Source: Acetobacteraceae bacterium (GTDB lineage: Bacteria > Pseudomonadota > Alphaproteobacteria > Acetobacterales > Acetobacteraceae). Taken from it: DNA of 5,431 bases. The DNA lies in the NCBI GenBank assembly GCA_030039695.1, contig JASHVB010000095.1, forward strand, positions 1-5,431, written 5' to 3'. Below, one piece after another: positions 1-5,431 of this stretch. The notes beneath the pieces were generated by a model. It was given only the letters and a program-made list of their open reading frames with translations. It had not been told where the DNA came from and did not search any database. Position numbers and translations under genes: made by a program. How positions within the stretch are numbered: the first letter of the stretch is position 1; every line of letters begins with the position of its first letter.

Positions 1-824
1 AACCCCGCCGATGCCGCCGGCGTCTTAGCATGGGCCGTCTTCATGAAATCGTTTAGCATTTGCCGTGCAATGCCCAACCCGACGCAGGCGAAACCCGCTG
101 CGTAGAGCTGCATCTGTGCGAACTTGTAGAGCGGCCCCCGTTCGCGCCGCTCCGCCGGCGAATCGCGCGTGATTACGAACCCATCGTCAACGAACAAATC
201 CTGCACCGTGTAAGTGTCGCTGCCGGTGCCGCGCAGGCCGAGCACGAACCAGTCGTCGACGATGGTCGCCCGCCCGCGCGGGAACAGAGCAGTGCGTTCC
301 CATGGTGTGCCGTTTGGGCCGGGTAGCGGCGAACCGTCCGGATTGATGCACTGGCAATGTGCGCCCAGCCACGTCGCGTGTCGGCTCCCGCTCGCGAAGG
401 ACCATTTGCCGGTGACTTGCCATCCGCCATCGACACGAATGGCCCGGCCGTTCGGGCCATAACCCCAGGCAAGCACGTCGCGATCGCCGCCGAATGCCTC
501 CAGCGCCTGCGGCAGCTTCATGTAGGCCGAGGCCATCAGGCTGACGGAGCCCTGATTCATGCACCAGGCGGCGCTGGCATCGCCCATGGCGATGGCCTCG
601 ACGCACTGGATGTAGGTGGCGGGGTCGATCTCCAGGCCGTTACACGAACGCGGCACCAGCAGACGGAACATCTTGGCAGCATGCATGCCGTCCAGTACGT
701 CAGGCGGAAGTTCGCGCGCGGCGTCTATCCGCTTCGCCGCTGTTTGCAGCAGAGGGATCAGGCTCTTGGCGCGCGCGATATGGTCGGTGGCGGCTCCGCC
801 TCGCCCGGCCGGCTGGTCGTCCAT
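1..824 (-). CDS. Acyl-CoA dehydrogenase-fold flavoprotein, probable class D flavin-dependent monooxygenase (C-terminus outside window)
   Basis: The reading frame is open from an ATG at 824 down to the left edge, giving 274 residues; relatives are usually about 380-410 residues, so roughly the last third is missing. A purine-rich ribosome binding site (GAGAGGGGAA) precedes the ATG. The N-terminal helical domain (about 15-110) includes GDASAAWCMN (81-90), typical of the HsaA/HpaH/DszC-like branch. The middle beta domain carries VTGKWSFASGSRHATW (137-152) and DWFVLGLRGTGSDTYTV (191-207), the conserved flavin and substrate-facing segments of the superfamily. A second helical domain begins near 232. 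Such enzymes either dehydrogenate acyl-CoA thioesters or, with a separate flavin reductase, hydroxylate aromatic or heterocyclic substrates in the cytoplasm. The motifs favour the monooxygenase branch, but the C-terminal catalytic residues that would separate the two are outside the window, and no reductase gene is visible. It is divergent from the methyltransferase gene. Confidence 0.85.
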   Translation of the reverse strand, partial: MDDQPAGRGGAATDHIARAKSLIPLLQTAAKRIDAARELPPDVLDGMHAAKMFRLLVPRSCNGLEIDPATYIQCVEAIAMGDASAAWCMNQGSVSLMASAYMKLPQALEAFGGDRDVLAWGYGPNGRAIRVDGGWQVTGKWSFASGSRHATWLGAHCQCINPDGSPLPGPNGTPWERTALFPRGRATIVDDWFVLGLRGTGSDTYTVQDLFVDDGFVITRDSPAERRERGPLYKFAQMQLYAAGFACVGLGIARQMLNDFMKTAHAKTPAASAG

Positions 825-910
825 CGAGTGTTCCCCTCTCTTATCTCCGTCGGTAGCGGAGGTTACTACACGGTTGGGGTCACACGGGAAACCGCTGCGG
901 AGTGAGGGCC
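825..910. promoter_or_regulatory. Divergent intergenic region with small hairpin
   Basis: These 86 bp separate two genes that point away from each other, so they must hold the 5' control signals of the flavoprotein gene and probably of pcm. A 5-bp stem CTCCG (845-849) / CGGAG (857-861) with a 7-nt loop is visible and could be an operator half-site pair. No convincing -35/-10 pair was found on either strand; the best minus-strand match (TTTCCC and TAGTAA with a 17-nt spacer) has only three of six consensus bases in each box. Confidence 0.35.
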
Positions 911-1591
911 ATGATGGCAGAGCACGACGCGCTGATCGGAGAGATCGAAGCTGAGGCGCGGGAGACTGCGGCCTGGACCGGGCGCAGCCGATTTGCGCCG
1001 CGCGTGATCGAGGCGCTGCGCAAGGTGCCGCGCGAACGTTTCGTGCCGGATCGTGCCGCGGTGCACGCTTACGTCAACGCCCCGCTGCCGATCGGCTGCG
1101 GCCAGACCATCTCGCAGCCGTTCATTGTGGCCCTGATGACCGATCTGCTGGATTTGCGGCCCGAGGATCGCGTGTTGGAAGTCGGCACCGGCTCCGGTTA
1201 CCAGGCTGCGGTGCTGGCCGAGCTTGCGGGCAGGGTGTTCTCGATCGAGGTCATTCCCGAACTGGCGGACATCGCGAAACGCGCGCTGGTGAGGGAAGGG
1301 TATAGGAACGTCGCACTGCGCGCCGGTGATGGCGGGCATGGCTGGCCAGAACAGGCGCCATTCGACGCAATCATCGTGACGGCTGCCGCGCGGGAGGTGC
1401 CGCCGGCGCTGGTGGAGCAATTGCGGCCTGGCGGGCGGATGGTCATTCCTGTCGGCGCGCCCTCCGGAGACCAGGAGCTGCGGCTGCTATGTAAGGGCCC
1501 GGATGCGCGAGTGACTTCACGTGCGGTCCTGCCGGTCGCATTCGTGCCGCTGACGGGCGCTTCTGCGGATATGCCTGATCGGGACGGATGA
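911..1591 (+). CDS. pcm: Protein-L-isoaspartate O-methyltransferase
   Basis: This 226-residue cytoplasmic enzyme transfers a methyl group from S-adenosylmethionine to L-isoaspartyl residues in aged proteins, starting their repair. The family signature GCGQTISQP is at 62-70, before the SAM-binding motif VLEVGTGSGYQAA (88-100). An acidic post-motif VFSIEVIPEL (109-118) has Glu113 placed to bind the ribose hydroxyls. DAIIVTAAA (152-160) and LRPGGRMVIPVG (171-182) complete the Rossmann-type methyltransferase core. Length is close to the roughly 210-residue family norm, so the gene looks intact. ATG 911 was chosen because GGAG/GAGG lies at suitable distance upstream; GTG 902 overlaps that site, and ATG 914 is a possible alternative. 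It is divergent from the flavoprotein gene and ends 28 bp before the decayed binding-protein gene, with which it may once have been co-transcribed. Its presence among catabolic genes has no obvious functional reason. Confidence 0.93.
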   Translation: MMAEHDALIGEIEAEARETAAWTGRSRFAPRVIEALRKVPRERFVPDRAAVHAYVNAPLPIGCGQTISQPFIVALMTDLLDLRPEDRVLEVGTGSGYQAAVLAELAGRVFSIEVIPELADIAKRALVREGYRNVALRAGDGGHGWPEQAPFDAIIVTAAAREVPPALVEQLRPGGRMVIPVGAPSGDQELRLLCKGPDARVTSRAVLPVAFVPLTGASADMPDRDG

Positions 1592-1619
1592 TCGTCTGAG
1601 CTGCCATCGCTGCGACCCG

Positions 1620-2245
1620 ATGTTCCCGGGTCCTCGATTCACGCTCGTGATCGCGCTGTCGGCGCTGGCGGCATGAGCGTTTGCGCCGTTCTTGCCCGCA
1701 GCCGTACGGATCCGACGTTTACCACGCTCGACGTCCCGGCTCAGGACCTCGTCGTAGCCAACATATTGGCCGGACCAATCGGTCCACACGGTCGGCGCAG
1801 ACCCGTGCCGAAGGCCAGGTCGACGTTCTTGTTCGCAGGCCCCCGACGGACATTGCGGCGCATGGTTACCACGCGGCAGGTATCTCATGATCCGCACGCC
1901 CCGCTCGGTGTCGATTGGCTGTGGTCCGGCAACCGATGTGGATCTCGCGGGTACGGTTCAAGTCCATAATAAGTCGCTTGCAGTGGACTGGCGAACGCAA
2001 CGGCGGCGGAACGCTGGTACTGAAGGTGTGCAGTCTGTGCTTTGCCCTGCCATCGCGGCAGCGCTTAGGGTGTTCGCGATGTCGCGGGCGCGCGATCTGC
2101 ACGTTGCGGGGCAGATATCGGATAACCCGCGCGATATAGCGGCGTGCAGGTAGTTGTACGGCAACACGCCGCTGGGGGGCAGAACGATCAACGAGTTCAT
2201 TGCCGCCTTGGGCTGACCTTGAGGTCCTACGCACGGATCGCGTAA
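1620..2245 (+). pseudogene. Decayed tripartite-tricarboxylate (TctC/Bug-type) solute-binding protein gene
   Basis: No single frame is open, but pieces appear in the N-to-C order expected of a TctC/Bug periplasmic binding protein. They are: a signal-like start, MFPGPRFTLVIALSALAA then TGA (1620-1676); DVPAQDLVVANILAGPIG in another frame (1730-1783), resembling the family's VPF..GG.TD.VAR.LA segment; APDGH (1839-1853), like the family's APDGYTLL; MVTT (1862-1873) in the second frame; PRSVSIGCGP (1899-1928), like DF.PVSLI; TVQVHNKSLAV (1953-1985), like LVVHPSLPV; IAAALRVFAMSRARD (2052-2096), like IRAGKLRALAVTSAKR; and LGGRTINEFIAAL, downstream of an in-frame TAG at 2151, like the C-terminal VGGTPEEFAAFI. 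The family is about 320 residues; this remnant spans about 209 codons, and the shortfall fits a deletion of about 270 bp between 1986 and 2051, where the VPYKG region should lie. Frame changes and stops at 1674, 2151 and 2214 rule out a functional product. The matches are from memory of the family, not from an alignment, so the family call is moderate. Confidence 0.6.
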
Positions 2246-2257
2246 CCCTACGGGGCT

Positions 2258-2290
2258 CGGTTGACATACTGGAGAGACGGTTGCCATACT
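2258..2290 (+). repeat. 13-bp direct repeat, 20-bp period
   Basis: CGGTTGACATACT (2258-2270) is repeated as CGGTTGCCATACT (2278-2290), with one mismatch, separated by GGAGAGA. A centre-to-centre distance of 20 bp is about two helical turns, so a protein dimer or two dimers could bind the same DNA face. The pair sits between the pseudogene and the monooxygenase gene and overlaps the putative promoter, suggesting an operator or activator site; it could also be a chance duplication. Confidence 0.7.
2261..2290 (+). promoter_or_regulatory. Candidate sigma70-type promoter of the monooxygenase-hydrolase operon
   Basis: A perfect -35 hexamer TTGACA (2261-2266) is followed after 18 bp by CATACT (2285-2290), which matches four of the six bases of the -10 consensus. 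Transcription would start near 2297, giving a leader of about 70 nt before the ATG at 2369. Both elements fall inside the direct repeat, so any factor that binds the repeat would contact or block polymerase. This is a motif match only. Confidence 0.45.
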
Positions 2291-2319
2291 AATGAGTAGA
2301 TGGTGCTAGACCGTCGCTT

Positions 2320-2352
2320 GGTGCGATATCGTCTCGCGCCGATCGCCGCACC
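2320..2352 (+). promoter_or_regulatory. Leader hairpin upstream of the LLM monooxygenase start
   Basis: GGTGCG (2320-2325) can pair with CGCACC (2347-2352), with further weak pairing inside the 21-nt loop, and the palindrome CGATATCG lies at 2324-2331. The stem ends 5 nt before the Shine-Dalgarno sequence (2358-2362), so in the mRNA it could affect ribosome access; as DNA, the palindrome could be a protein site. There is no T-tract, so it is not a terminator. Confidence 0.35.
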
Positions 2353-2357
2353 ACTGT

Positions 2358-2362
2358 GGAGG
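2358..2362 (+). promoter_or_regulatory. Ribosome binding site that fixes the LLM monooxygenase start
   Basis: GGAGG lies 6 nt before ATG 2369. The in-frame upstream ATGs at 2300 and 2363 lack a comparable site: 2300 is only about 3 nt from the predicted transcription start, and 2363 directly abuts GGAGG. Confidence 0.8.
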
Positions 2363-2368
2363 ATGGCA

Positions 2369-3649
2369 ATGAAGCTGATGTGGTTCCACTTGATGCCGTA
2401 TACCGAGCTTCCGGACAATTTCCGCGAAGCCAACCCATCGGTATGGGTGGACATCCATTCCTCCCTGTTCGATCCGAAGCGCGCCCACCTTATGTACAAC
2501 GACTTCATGGATGAGCTCGAATACGCCGCGCAGTGCGGCTTCGATGCGGTGTGCGTGAACGAACATCACTCCAACGGCTATGGGCTGATGCCGTCGCCGA
2601 ATTTGATTGCGTCGTCGCTGGCACGCCGCACCACAAACACGGCGATCTGCGTGATGGGCAATTCGCTGGCGTTGTACAACCCGCCGACGCGCGTCGCCGA
2701 AGAATTCGCAATGATCGACTGCATTTCCGGCGGACGGCTGATCGCCGGCTTTCCGGTCGGCACGCCGATGGACACCTGCTACGCCTACGGCACAAATCCC
2801 AGCCAACTCCGACAGCGCTATCATGAGGCGCACGACCTGGTGCTGCGCGCGTGGACCGAGCAGGACACGTTCGCCTTCAACGGCCGCTTCAATCAGCAGC
2901 GCTATGTGAACATCTGGCCGCGGCCGGTGCAGCGTCCGCATCCGCCGATCTGGATTCCGGGTGGCGGGTCCGTCGAAACGTGGCAGTGGTGCGCCGAAAT
3001 GGACTACGTCTACTGCTACCTGTCGTATTACGGCTACAAGGCCGGTTGTGCCACGATGGATGGGTTCTGGACCGAGATGAAGCGGCTGGGCAAGGAGCCC
3101 AACCCCTACCACGCTGGCTTTCTGCAGTTCGTTGGTGTCGGCGAATCCCGTCAGCACGCCTTCGACCTTTACGGCGAGGCCGCCGAGTACTTCTATGGCC
3201 GCTGCCTGCACGTGGATGCGCGCTGGGCCACGCCGCCCGGCTACACCAGTGAAGGTAGTCAGCGTGCCGGCATCGAATCTCAGATCAAGCAGGCGGCGGA
3301 TGCGAACGTGCGCGGTAAATCCACAGGCGAGCGCTTCGCTTCGGTGGCGCGCGAGATGGATGCGATCGTCGAAAAAGGCTACGTCATCATCGGCTCGGCC
3401 AACGACGTCGCCGAGCAATTGCGGGAAGTTGCGGTCAACCTGAACGTCGGCCACCTGATGCTGCTTTTGCAGTTCGGCAACATGAGCAAGGAGTTGTGCC
3501 GCTACAACACACAGAGTTTCGCGCGCGACGTAATGCCGAAGCTGAAGGGCTTGTTCTCCGAGTGGGACGACCGCTGGTGGCCACGGCCGATGGCGGCGGC
3601 CCAGCGCGCCGACGTGCCTGCCTTCCTGCCGAAACTCGCAGCCGAATAA
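2369..3649 (+). CDS. Luciferase-like (LLM class) flavin-dependent monooxygenase
   Basis: This 426-residue cytoplasmic protein belongs to the bacterial luciferase-like TIM-barrel family, whose members use reduced FMN or F420 to oxygenate or oxidise small organic substrates. Visible landmarks are EYAAQCGFDAVCVNEHHSN (51-69), the early barrel strand with the EHH motif; SLARRTTNTAICVMGNSLALYNPPTRVAEEFAMID (83-117), the flavin-contacting region; ISGGRLIAGFPVGTP (119-133); FNGRFNQQRYVNIWPRPVQRPHPPIWIPGGG (170-200); and a C-terminal Gly-Ser segment near 340 (VIIGSANDVAEQL), typical of the family. The C-terminal tail is rich in Trp and acidic residues (EWDDRWWPRP, 398-407). An in-frame extension to ATG 2300 adds 23 residues that do not resemble the family; the start at 2369 has a GGAGG site, and the protein then opens with the family-like KLMWFHLMPY. 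It is followed after 12 bp by the hydrolase gene, which implies co-transcription and a linked reaction. Substrate unknown; no flavin reductase is present in the window. Confidence 0.9.
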   Translation: MKLMWFHLMPYTELPDNFREANPSVWVDIHSSLFDPKRAHLMYNDFMDELEYAAQCGFDAVCVNEHHSNGYGLMPSPNLIASSLARRTTNTAICVMGNSLALYNPPTRVAEEFAMIDCISGGRLIAGFPVGTPMDTCYAYGTNPSQLRQRYHEAHDLVLRAWTEQDTFAFNGRFNQQRYVNIWPRPVQRPHPPIWIPGGGSVETWQWCAEMDYVYCYLSYYGYKAGCATMDGFWTEMKRLGKEPNPYHAGFLQFVGVGESRQHAFDLYGEAAEYFYGRCLHVDARWATPPGYTSEGSQRAGIESQIKQAADANVRGKSTGERFASVAREMDAIVEKGYVIIGSANDVAEQLREVAVNLNVGHLMLLLQFGNMSKELCRYNTQSFARDVMPKLKGLFSEWDDRWWPRPMAAAQRADVPAFLPKLAAE

Positions 3650-3661
3650 ACGGAGTTTGCC

Positions 3662-4444
3662 GTGAGCGATCCCGAGACGTTGACCGTTGACGTCAACGGC
3701 TTTCCTACCCGCATCTGGCGCAAGGGCAACGGCCCGAAGATCGGTTTCCTTGCCGGCTTCGGCGGATTGCCGCGCTGGGTGCCGTTCCTCGACGAGTTGG
3801 CGAAGAGCTGCACCGTGATTGTGCCGTCGCTGCCTGGCTTTCCCGGCGGCGATCGCGGGCACACGGTGCTGGACACGCACCTCGACTGGCTGCTGGCGGT
3901 GCGGGATCTGCTCGACAAGGCCGAGCTCAGTGGCACCGACCTGGCCGGCAGTTCGGTCGGTGCGTCGCTCGCGCTGGAGATGGCCGCGCTGTGGCCGGCC
4001 TCCGTTGAGCGCCTTGCGTTGATCGCACCGTTCGGCCTGTTCGAAGAGAGGGACCCGCCAACCGATCCGTGGGCGCAGCGTGGCGATGCGGTACCCGGGC
4101 TGATGTGCGCCGACCCAGCAGTCTGGACGGCGCTGAAGACGGTGCCAGAGGGGGCCAACTCAGTCGAGTGGCCGATCGAACAGGTGCGAGCGAGCGAGGC
4201 TGCGGCGCGCATCTTCTGGCCGCTCGGCAATTCGCGGCTCGAGAAGCGGCTGGGACTGGTGAAGGCGCCAACGCTCCTACTATGGGGCGCGCAGGATCGG
4301 GTCATCCCGAGGTCCTACGCGGCCCGGTTCGCTTCGGCTATCCGCGGCAAGACCGACGTGAAGCTGATCGACGGGGCAGGGCATCTGGCAGAGCTCGACA
4401 AGCCGGCGGAAGTGGCAGCGGCTGTGCTCGCGTTCACTGGGTAA
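3662..4444 (+). CDS. Alpha/beta-fold hydrolase
   Basis: This 260-residue single-domain hydrolase starts at GTG 3662, 6 nt after a GGAG site (3652-3655), and has no signal peptide, so it is probably cytoplasmic. The nucleophile elbow GSSVG (96-100) places the catalytic Ser at 98; WGAQDRVIP (208-216) supplies Asp212, and GAGHLAELDKP (238-248) supplies His241, so the triad is complete. AGFGG (31-35) after the third strand is the likely oxyanion-hole loop. The region between about 125 and 195 forms the variable cap, which would set substrate choice. Length fits the meta-cleavage-product hydrolase, esterase and haloperoxidase-like branch, which cannot be separated by eye. Its tight linkage to the upstream LLM monooxygenase suggests that it hydrolyses the oxygenation product, for example an ester, lactone or ring-cleavage product. 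The gene ends 56 bp before a long inverted repeat. Confidence 0.9.
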   Translation: MSDPETLTVDVNGFPTRIWRKGNGPKIGFLAGFGGLPRWVPFLDELAKSCTVIVPSLPGFPGGDRGHTVLDTHLDWLLAVRDLLDKAELSGTDLAGSSVGASLALEMAALWPASVERLALIAPFGLFEERDPPTDPWAQRGDAVPGLMCADPAVWTALKTVPEGANSVEWPIEQVRASEAAARIFWPLGNSRLEKRLGLVKAPTLLLWGAQDRVIPRSYAARFASAIRGKTDVKLIDGAGHLAELDKPAEVAAAVLAFTG

Positions 4445-4500
4445 CCATGCGTCATCCGGCAAGGCTGAAACGGTTGGCATAGCATGCATCTTAACATAGA

Positions 4501-4568
4501 GTTCGACAAAGGTCGCGCAAAGTTCCGCTGAGGTGGCGGTCCTTGCGGAACTGCGACCCCTGTCGAAC
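4501..4568. repeat. Long imperfect inverted repeat between the two hydrolase genes
   Basis: The left arm 4501-4528 pairs with the right arm 4545-4568 around a 16-nt loop. Three paired blocks are visible: GTTCGACA (4501-4508) with TGTCGAAC (4561-4568), GGTCGC (4511-4516) with GCGACC (4553-4558), and AGTTCCGC (4521-4528) with GCGGAACT (4545-4552). They are broken only by an AA/CC mismatch and a 4-nt GCAA bulge, giving 22 paired bases. No T-run follows, so it is not a standard intrinsic terminator, although it could still block transcript decay or act as a factor-assisted terminator. A REP-like element, a protein-binding operator or the trace of a mobile element are alternatives. The rest of 4445-4643 holds only a small hairpin (4606-4620, GTGGGC/GCCCGC around TTA) just before the esterase ribosome binding site. 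Confidence 0.75.
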
Positions 4569-4643
4569 CAGGTGTCAATGCAGCAACCCCGCCAACCGGG
4601 AAAGCGTGGGCTTAGCCCGCAACCATCACGAGGACCGACACGC

Positions 4644-5431
4644 ATGCCGCTCGATCCCGACGCCCAGCTCGTTATCGACATGATCCGCGCGGCTGGCCGG
4701 CCGCCGTTCGAGACACTAACGCCGGCCGAGGCTCGGCAAGCCCATAATAACAGCCGCAAGGTGCTGCAGCCACCGCTGCAGGATGTGGCGGAGATACGCA
4801 ACCTCTCCGCGCCCGGACCGGCGAGCGACATCCCGTTGCGCACGTATCGTGGGCTCGGTACCGACCCGGCGGAGAAACTCCCAGCCCTGATCTACTTCCA
4901 TGGTGGCGGATGGCTGCTCGGCGATCTCGATTCGCACGATGGCGTGTGTCGGCGTTTCGCCAATATTGCTCGCTGCCATGTGGTGTCGGTCGACTACCGT
5001 ATGGCGCCGGAGCACAAGTTCCCAGCCGCGGTTGATGACAGCGCGGCGGCAACGCACTGGGTGATAACGAACGCAGGGTCGCTGGGCATCGATGCGTCGC
5101 GGGTGGCGGTTGGCGGGGATTCTGCCGGCGGCAACCTCGCAGCAGTGATGGCACTTATGGCGCGCGACGGCGGTTTGCCGCCAGTGGTGTTCCAGTTGTT
5201 GATCTATCCGGCGACCGACATGCGCATGGTCACCGCGTCGTCGCAAACCGTGACTGAAGGTGTGCCGCTGACATCGGCGACGATGCGGTGGTTTATCAAT
5301 CACTACATGCGCAGCGCAGACGACGAGAACGACTGGCGAGCTTCGCCATTGCGTGCGGTCGACCTATCAGGTACCGCGCAGGCCCTGGTGCTGACCTGCA
5401 CCTACGATCCGCTGCGCGATGAGGGCGTTGC
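4644..5431 (+). CDS. Family IV (hormone-sensitive-lipase-like) carboxylesterase, alpha/beta hydrolase fold-3 (C-terminus outside window)
   Basis: The frame is open from ATG 4644 to the right edge, giving 262 residues of an expected 310-330. A GAGGA site (4630-4634) precedes the start. The hallmark HGGGW (86-90) after YF forms the oxyanion hole of the HSL family, GDSAGGN (158-164) holds the nucleophile Ser160, and DPLRDE (255-260) holds the acid Asp255. The catalytic His, expected about 30 residues later, is outside the window. VDYRMAPEHKFPAAVDD (116-132) is also typical. The N-terminal residues 1-60 form the family's helical cap, and no signal peptide is seen, so the enzyme is probably cytoplasmic. 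It hydrolyses carboxylic esters, usually short- or medium-chain. It lies 199 bp after the other hydrolase gene with the inverted repeat between them, so separate control is likely. Confidence 0.92.
   Translation, partial: MPLDPDAQLVIDMIRAAGRPPFETLTPAEARQAHNNSRKVLQPPLQDVAEIRNLSAPGPASDIPLRTYRGLGTDPAEKLPALIYFHGGGWLLGDLDSHDGVCRRFANIARCHVVSVDYRMAPEHKFPAAVDDSAAATHWVITNAGSLGIDASRVAVGGDSAGGNLAAVMALMARDGGLPPVVFQLLIYPATDMRMVTASSQTVTEGVPLTSATMRWFINHYMRSADDENDWRASPLRAVDLSGTAQALVLTCTYDPLRDEGV

Noticed and set aside
187..606. Open minus-strand frame of 139 codons, and plus-strand frames in the same stretch
   Set aside because: They overlap the flavoprotein gene, whose own frame runs uninterrupted from 824 to the left edge and carries the family motifs.
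902..910. GTG 902 as the start of the methyltransferase
   Set aside because: It overlaps the purine-rich ribosome binding site that fits ATG 911, and it adds only three unconserved residues.
1866..2287. Two open frames on the minus strand (1866-2267 and 1958-2287)
   Set aside because: Neither product resembles a known domain; the plus-strand remnants of a binding protein explain the region better.
2306..3880. A 524-codon open frame on the minus strand opposite the LLM monooxygenase and the start of the hydrolase
   Set aside because: The plus-strand product has clear family motifs throughout; the antisense product is rich in Arg, His and Ala with no recognisable domain, as expected for a shadow frame in GC-rich codon-biased DNA.
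4474..4500. TTGGCA with a downstream AT-rich stretch as an esterase promoter
   Set aside because: The only -10-like hexamer (TAACAT, 4492-4497) is 12 bp away, too close for a sigma70 promoter; CATAGA at 4495-4500 has acceptable spacing but a poor match.
4672..5303. Minus-strand open frames opposite the carboxylesterase
   Set aside because: The plus-strand frame shows HGGGW, GDSAGGN and DPLRDE in the correct order and spacing; the antisense products are Arg/His/Pro-rich shadows.

Overview
The window reads as accessory catabolic DNA from a GC-rich bacterium, most likely an environmental proteobacterium of the alpha or beta class. This rests on base composition, the mix of flavin monooxygenases and esterase-type hydrolases, and a decayed gene that resembles the tripartite-tricarboxylate (TctC/Bug) solute-binding family, which is greatly expanded in those classes. 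Species cannot be named from sequence alone.

Layout: (1) 1-824, minus strand: the N-terminal 274 residues of an acyl-CoA-dehydrogenase-fold flavoprotein, probably a two-component (class D) monooxygenase, running off the left edge. (2) 825-910: a short divergent intergenic region. (3) 911-1591, plus strand: a complete protein-L-isoaspartate O-methyltransferase (pcm). (4) 1620-2245: no intact gene, but fragments in two reading frames follow the N-to-C order of a TctC/Bug periplasmic binding protein, so this is called a frameshifted and internally deleted pseudogene. (5) 2258-2362: a regulatory stretch holding a 13-bp direct repeat with a 20-bp period, a consensus TTGACA -35 box, a leader hairpin and a strong ribosome binding site. 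(6) 2369-3649: a luciferase-like (LLM) flavin-dependent monooxygenase, followed after 12 bp by (7) 3662-4444, an alpha/beta hydrolase with a complete Ser-Asp-His triad; these two form a likely operon. (8) 4445-4643: an intergenic region dominated by a long imperfect inverted repeat (4501-4568). (9) 4644 to the right edge: a hormone-sensitive-lipase-family (family IV) carboxylesterase missing its C-terminus.

Working together (inference): flavin-dependent oxygenation by the LLM protein and perhaps by the divergent class D flavoprotein, followed by ester, lactone or C-C bond hydrolysis by the two alpha/beta hydrolases, makes sense as a small degradation pathway. The decayed binding protein suggests that a dedicated uptake component once sat beside it. 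The substrate cannot be read from the sequence. The methyltransferase gene looks like a repair-enzyme bystander. No mobile element, tRNA, rRNA or CRISPR array was seen.
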